Shown here: piece after piece, positions 4,639 to 7,889 of the stretch | Layout of the letters: every line of letters starts with the position of its first letter | Numbering within the stretch: position 1 is the stretch's first letter | Assembly (NCBI GenBank): GCA_003135255.1 | Contig: PLAX01000213.1 | Span: forward strand, 1 to 7,889 | From: Candidatus Dormiibacterota bacterium | GTDB taxonomy: Bacteria > Chloroflexota > Dormibacteria > Aeolococcales > Aeolococcaceae | Direction of reading: 5' to 3' | DNA length: 7,889 bases | Made by a program: the position numbers and the translations under genes | The notes under the pieces: model-generated | Told to the model about the DNA's origin: nothing | Databases searched by the model: none | What the model saw: the letters and a program-made list of their open reading frames with translations, nothing else

Positions 4639-5754
4639 TTGTCCGCGAAGTCCGCGGCGGACGCGGTCTGGCGGGGGCGCGATGGCGCGCCCGCCGGCGA
4701 CCGCCCGATCCACCACCCCGCCCCCGCCATGCCCGCCCAGGCCGGCCCGGGGGCCCGTGCGAGAAGACTGACGACCCGGCGCCGGCTGCTCCTGGCCGGG
4801 ATGCAGCTGATCGTCCTCATCATCAGCGCGGCGGTCATCTACGCCCTCGTTCGCAAGGTGAACCCGGCTCAGGTGGTGAGCAAGGCCGGGCACGTCTCGT
4901 GGAGGCTGGTGGGGGTGGCGATGGCCCTCAACCTGGTGACCACCCTGCTCCGGGCCCGGCGCTCCCAGATCCTCCTGAAACGCCTCGGCCAGCATGTCCC
5001 CTTCGTCCGCATGAACTGGGTGGACCTGGCGGGCCAGACCCTCAGCTGGCTGACCCCGGCCGCGAGCGGCGACCTCTCGCGACCCTACCTCTGGCGCAAT
5101 CGCGACCACGTCCCCGTGAGCGCGGGGGTCGCGACCGTGATGTACGAGCGGCTGGTCACCATCGTCCAGCTCGGGATCGTCGGTGGGGTGCTCGCCGCCG
5201 CCATCTACCTGCCCGCGCTCGAAACAGCGGGGCTGGCGCTGGCCGGCCTGGTCCTCCTCGCCTCCCCCTGGTGGGCCAGCGTGATCACCCGGCACTTCTT
5301 CACGACCGGCATCCCGCCCGGGCGCCACGGCTTGGTCGGCGGGGTGCTCCGGTCGCTCGTGCAGCTCGAGGAGCTCGGTCTGGAGCCCCGGCTCGGCGCC
5401 GTCTTCGCCTTCTACAGCCTCGTCGTCTTCGCGGTCAGCGGCTTCCAGGTCCTGCTGCTCGTCTGGGGGCTCGGGGCAGGCGTCACGCTGGGCGTGGCCA
5501 TCGCCGCCTATTGCATCTCCCAGGTGATCGGCAGCGTGTCGACGCTGCCCTTCGGCATCGGCGCGGCCGACGTCACGACCGCCGCCCTGCTGGTCGCCGG
5601 AGGGCTGACCAAGGTGGACGCGGTGGCGGTCACCGTCCTGGTGCGGGTGGCCATGACCCTCCCCCTCGGCATCGCCGGCGCGGTCGGGATCATGCTCCTC
5701 GGGCGCCCGCGTATCCCCGAGGAGGACCCCGCCCCGGCCCCGGCGAGCCCGTGA
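4639..5754 (+). CDS. flippase-like integral membrane protein (LPG_synthase_TM / UPF0104)
   Basis: A 371-aa polytopic membrane protein of the LPG_synthase_TM family (PF03706, TIGR00374). The family includes the membrane domain of MprF and AglD-type proteins and is linked to moving or modifying lipid-linked molecules. About seven or eight hydrophobic segments run from residue 50 to 355. The family's GDLSR (144-148), the following R153 and the YER block (169-171) are present, as is the late LPFGIGAAD loop (303-311), where Asp replaces the usual Glu. Residues 1-48 are hydrophilic and unlikely to be conserved. TTG 4639 is supported by GGGGAG 5 nt upstream; ATG 4729 is an alternative that would remove 30 tail residues. 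There is no C-terminal aminoacyl-transferase domain, so it is not a full MprF. Its stop overlaps the epimerase start by 4 nt (GTGA). With the epimerase and the sulfoquinovose synthase it probably serves a glycolipid or glycan pathway. Confidence 0.85.
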   Translation: MSAKSAADAVWRGRDGAPAGDRPIHHPAPAMPAQAGPGARARRLTTRRRLLLAGMQLIVLIISAAVIYALVRKVNPAQVVSKAGHVSWRLVGVAMALNLVTTLLRARRSQILLKRLGQHVPFVRMNWVDLAGQTLSWLTPAASGDLSRPYLWRNRDHVPVSAGVATVMYERLVTIVQLGIVGGVLAAAIYLPALETAGLALAGLVLLASPWWASVITRHFFTTGIPPGRHGLVGGVLRSLVQLEELGLEPRLGAVFAFYSLVVFAVSGFQVLLLVWGLGAGVTLGVAIAAYCISQVIGSVSTLPFGIGAADVTTAALLVAGGLTKVDAVAVTVLVRVAMTLPLGIAGAVGIMLLGRPRIPEEDPAPAPASP

Positions 5755-6767
5755 CCCCTGGGGAGACCGCGGTCGTCGCCATGTCGGGCGGCCGGGAGAC
5801 CGCCTCGCTTCCCACCCGGGTTGCGGTGGTCGGAGGGGCCGGCTTCATCGGCAGCCACCTGGTCGAGCTGCTCGCCGCCGATCAGCTGTCGGTGCTGGTG
5901 ATCGACGATCTCACCCACCCCTGCGGGGTCGCCCTCCCGGCGGCGGTCGAGCTCCTGGTGACCGACGCCGGCAGCCCCGAGGCAGCGGATGCCCTGGCTC
6001 GCTTCCGGCCCCAGGCGCTCGTCCACCTCGCCGCCAAGGGGGGCGTGAGCCGCGCTCTGCGGGACCCCGGGGACCACGTCCGGCGGGTCCTCGCCAACTC
6101 GGTGGCCTGCTTCGAGGCAGCCGCGCGGGCGGGCTGTGAGGCGCTCCTCATCGCCTCGTCGGGAGGGGCCGTGTACGGCGACGCGGAGCGGCTCCCGGCG
6201 TCCGAGGAGCTCACCCCCGCCCCCCGATCCGCCTACGGCGCGGAGAAGCTCTGCGAGGAAACCTACCTCTGGACCTACAGGCAGCGCGGGCTGCGCACGG
6301 TCGCGCTGCGGTTCGGCAACGTCTACGGGCCACGCCAGGACGGCACCGGGGAGGCCGGGGTGGTCGCCATCTCCTCGACCCGGCTGGTTCAGGGATTGCG
6401 CCCGGTGATCTACGGCGACGGCTCCCAGACCCGCGACTTCGTCTTCGTGGGGGACGTGGCCGCCGCCACCCGAGCCGCCCTGCTCAGCTCGATCAGCGGG
6501 CCCCTGAACGTGGGGACCGGGAGGGAGACGAGCGTCCGCGAGGTCGTCGCCGAGCTGATCCGGGCGTCCGGGGCGGAGATCGCCCCCGACTTCCAGCCCG
6601 CCAAACCCGGCGAGGTGGCCCGCGCCTGCATCGACCCGGGGCGCGCCGAGCGCTCGCTCGGCTGGAAAGCTCAAACTTCCCTCCCCGAGGGTCTCGCCCT
6701 GACCCATCGGTACTTCGCCGCCCAGCTCGCACGGACATCGCCGGCCGGGATCAGCCCGGCCACCTAG
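5751..6767 (+). CDS. NAD-dependent epimerase/dehydratase (extended SDR, GalE-like)
   Basis: A 338-aa extended short-chain dehydrogenase/reductase acting on nucleotide sugars in the cytoplasm. Visible motifs are the NAD-binding GGAGFIG (28-34), LVHLAA, the SSGGAVYG block with S136/S137 as the catalytic Ser candidate, Y162-x3-K166 (YGAEK), RFGNVYGPRQ, YGDGSQTRDFVFVGDV and LNVGTG. These are typical of UDP-glucose 4-epimerase relatives, but the exact substrate cannot be read from them. The GTG at 5751 overlaps the previous stop as GTGA. ATG 5781, preceded by GGGGAG at a long 15-nt spacing, is an alternative giving 328 aa; both leave the Rossmann fold intact. The next gene, a UDP-sulfoquinovose synthase of the same superfamily, begins 11 nt downstream. 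The pair could supply two different sugars to one glycan, or sequential steps (inference). Confidence 0.9.
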   Translation: MTPGETAVVAMSGGRETASLPTRVAVVGGAGFIGSHLVELLAADQLSVLVIDDLTHPCGVALPAAVELLVTDAGSPEAADALARFRPQALVHLAAKGGVSRALRDPGDHVRRVLANSVACFEAAARAGCEALLIASSGGAVYGDAERLPASEELTPAPRSAYGAEKLCEETYLWTYRQRGLRTVALRFGNVYGPRQDGTGEAGVVAISSTRLVQGLRPVIYGDGSQTRDFVFVGDVAAATRAALLSSISGPLNVGTGRETSVREVVAELIRASGAEIAPDFQPAKPGEVARACIDPGRAERSLGWKAQTSLPEGLALTHRYFAAQLARTSPAGISPAT

Positions 6768-6778
6768 GGGAGACAGCA

Positions 6779-7889
6779 ATGCGCATCGCGGTCCTGGGGG
6801 CCGACGGCTACCTCGGGTGGCCGACCGCCCTTCACCTCTCGGCACGCGGCCATGACGTCGTCGCAGTCGACAGCCTGGTGCGGCGGCGCTGGGACGAGGA
6901 GTGCGGCACGGACAGCCTGACGCCGATCGCCTCGATGGCCGACCGGCTGGCCCGCTGGCAGGCGGAGAGCGGGCACAAGATCGGCTGGCACCAGATCGAC
7001 CTCTGTGACGCCGCCGCGGTCGACGAGCTGATTCGCACCACCCAGCCCGACGCCATCGTCCACTTCGCCGAGCAGCGCTCCGCCCCCTACTCGATGATCA
7101 GCCCCCGCCACGGCGTGGAGACGCAGGTCAACAACGTGGTGGGCACCCTCAACGTGCTCCTCTCGGTGCGCGACCACGCCCCCGACTGCCACGTGATCAA
7201 GCTCGGGACCATGGGCGAGTACGGGACCCCGAACATCGACATCGAGGAGGGGTTCATCGAGATCGAGCACAACGGTCGTCACGATCGGATGCTCTACCCC
7301 AAGCAGCCGGGGTCGCTCTACCACCTCTCCAAGGTCCACGACAGCCACAACCTCGACTTCGCCTGCCGGATCTGGGACCTGCGGGCCACCGACCTCAATC
7401 AGGGTGTGGTCTACGGGACCACCACCGACGAGACCGCGCTGCACCCTCAGCTCATCACCCGGTTCGACTACGACGGCATCTGGGGAACGGTGCTCAACCG
7501 CTACTGCGTCCAGGCGGCGGTCGGCGAGCCCCTCACGGTCTACGGCAAGGGCGGCCAGACCCGCGGCTTCCTGGACATCCGCGACACCGTGCGCTGCATC
7601 GAGCTGGCGGCTCTCAACGCGCCGGCCGCCGGCGAGTACCGCGTCTACAACCAGTTCACCGAGCAGTTCTCGGTCCTCGGGCTGGCCGAGAAGGTGGAGC
7701 ACGCCCGCGCAGCCCACGGCCTCCCGACCACCATCTCCCACGTCCCCAACCCGCGCCGGGAGAAGGAGGAGCACTACTACAACGCCAAGCACCAGCGTCT
7801 CCTCGACCTCGGCCTCGAGCCTCACGGGCTGACGGACACCCTCATCGACCACGTCGTCCAGACGGTCGAGGCGAACGTCTCCCGCGTCA
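6779..7889 (+). CDS. sqdB: UDP-sulfoquinovose synthase (3' partial)
   Basis: Converts UDP-glucose plus sulfite to UDP-sulfoquinovose, the head-group donor for sulfoquinovosyl diacylglycerol and, in some archaea (Agl3), for sulfated N-glycans. ATG 6779 follows GGGGAG by 6 nt. The frame is open for 370 codons to the window edge, so only the last few tens of residues are missing. Motifs are very close to plant SQD1: GADGYLGW (7-14), SLTPIAS, EQRSAPYSM (98-106), LGTMGEYGTPNIDIEEG with T144, Y181-x3-K185 in YHLSKVHD, ATDLNQGVVYG, YGKGGQTRG (255-263), NQFTEQFSV and VPNPRREKEEHYYNAKH. T144, Y181, H182 and K185 correspond to the catalytic T145, Y182, H183 and K186 of Arabidopsis SQD1, so activity is expected. 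It is last of the three visible genes of the operon. An SqdX-type glycosyltransferase is the expected neighbour beyond the window. Confidence 0.96.
   Translation, partial: MRIAVLGADGYLGWPTALHLSARGHDVVAVDSLVRRRWDEECGTDSLTPIASMADRLARWQAESGHKIGWHQIDLCDAAAVDELIRTTQPDAIVHFAEQRSAPYSMISPRHGVETQVNNVVGTLNVLLSVRDHAPDCHVIKLGTMGEYGTPNIDIEEGFIEIEHNGRHDRMLYPKQPGSLYHLSKVHDSHNLDFACRIWDLRATDLNQGVVYGTTTDETALHPQLITRFDYDGIWGTVLNRYCVQAAVGEPLTVYGKGGQTRGFLDIRDTVRCIELAALNAPAAGEYRVYNQFTEQFSVLGLAEKVEHARAAHGLPTTISHVPNPRREKEEHYYNAKHQRLLDLGLEPHGLTDTLIDHVVQTVEANVSRV

Noticed and set aside
4626..5750. Plus-strand open frame continuous with the epimerase frame through the flippase-like gene
   Set aside because: The upstream portion is Arg/Pro/Gly-rich out-of-frame translation of the flippase-like gene. 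The epimerase fold begins only after the GTGA junction at 5751, so there is no fusion protein.
5508..6845. Long minus-strand open frame (445 codons)
   Set aside because: It lies opposite the clear epimerase gene and has low-complexity composition; it is typical of antisense frames in GC-rich DNA.
6764..7852. Long antisense open frame (362 codons, minus strand) across the right end
   Set aside because: It is the shadow of the UDP-sulfoquinovose synthase on the plus strand, whose motifs are unmistakable. The antisense translation is repetitive Val/Gly/Asp-rich sequence with no family motif.
1..7889. HspR HAIR element (CTTGAGT-N7-ACTCAAG)
   Set aside because: Looked for near both MerR genes and the other promoters; not found by eye.

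Overview
This is a very GC-rich stretch of bacterial chromosome. It uses GTG and TTG starts, has strong GGAGG-type ribosome binding sites, and packs its genes with 1-43 nt overlaps. The gene content fits a soil or subsurface member of the Terrabacteria: a GT20 trehalose-phosphate-type synthase with the QDYQL motif seen in actinobacterial enzymes, HspR-like MerR regulators, a PF07332-like small membrane protein, and a UDP-sulfoquinovose synthase. Actinomycetota, Chloroflexota and Dormibacterota are all possible, and nothing here decides between them. I see no rRNA, tRNA, CRISPR array, transposase or phage structural gene.

Layout. (1) 1-1426 (+): a GT20 glycosyltransferase whose first residues lie upstream of the window. 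(2) 1443-1631 (-): a 62-aa single-pass membrane protein, convergent with it. (3) 1635-1965: a gene-free divergent spacer holding a 17-bp inverted repeat and, at its end, a perfect 8-bp hairpin that covers the edge of the next ribosome binding site. (4) 1966-3192 (+): a regulatory module of a short MerR protein, a promoter region with helically phased GCCCGG repeats, a single-domain CheY-like response regulator, and a second MerR protein overlapping it by 16 nt. The two MerR proteins match at 64 of 100 ungapped positions by hand count. (5) 3242-4074 (+): two small membrane proteins, the first holin-superfamily-III-like and the second with an amphipathic/coiled-coil segment, overlapping by 43 nt. 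(6) 4084-4484 (-): a coupled pair made of a two-helix membrane protein and a 53-aa topoisomerase-type C4 zinc ribbon. (7) 4485-4638: a divergent regulatory spacer with two hairpins and a near-perfect 18-bp palindrome. (8) 4639-7889 (+): a tight operon of a flippase-like (LPG_synthase_TM) membrane protein, an NAD-dependent sugar epimerase and a UDP-sulfoquinovose synthase (SQD1/SqdB) that runs off the right end.

How the genes may work together. The right-hand operon can be read as a sulfoquinovose glycolipid or glycan cassette: SqdB makes UDP-sulfoquinovose from UDP-glucose and sulfite, the epimerase supplies or modifies a nucleotide sugar, and the flippase-like protein acts at the membrane. 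A glycosyltransferase would be expected just downstream, outside the window. The left half combines a possible compatible-solute enzyme, HspR-like regulators, a response regulator and small envelope proteins, which suggests envelope or osmotic stress. That theme is inference from neighbourhood and family resemblance. The MerR-REC-MerR module is the most unusual arrangement: a receiver domain without an output domain, translationally coupled to a DNA-binding protein without an effector domain.
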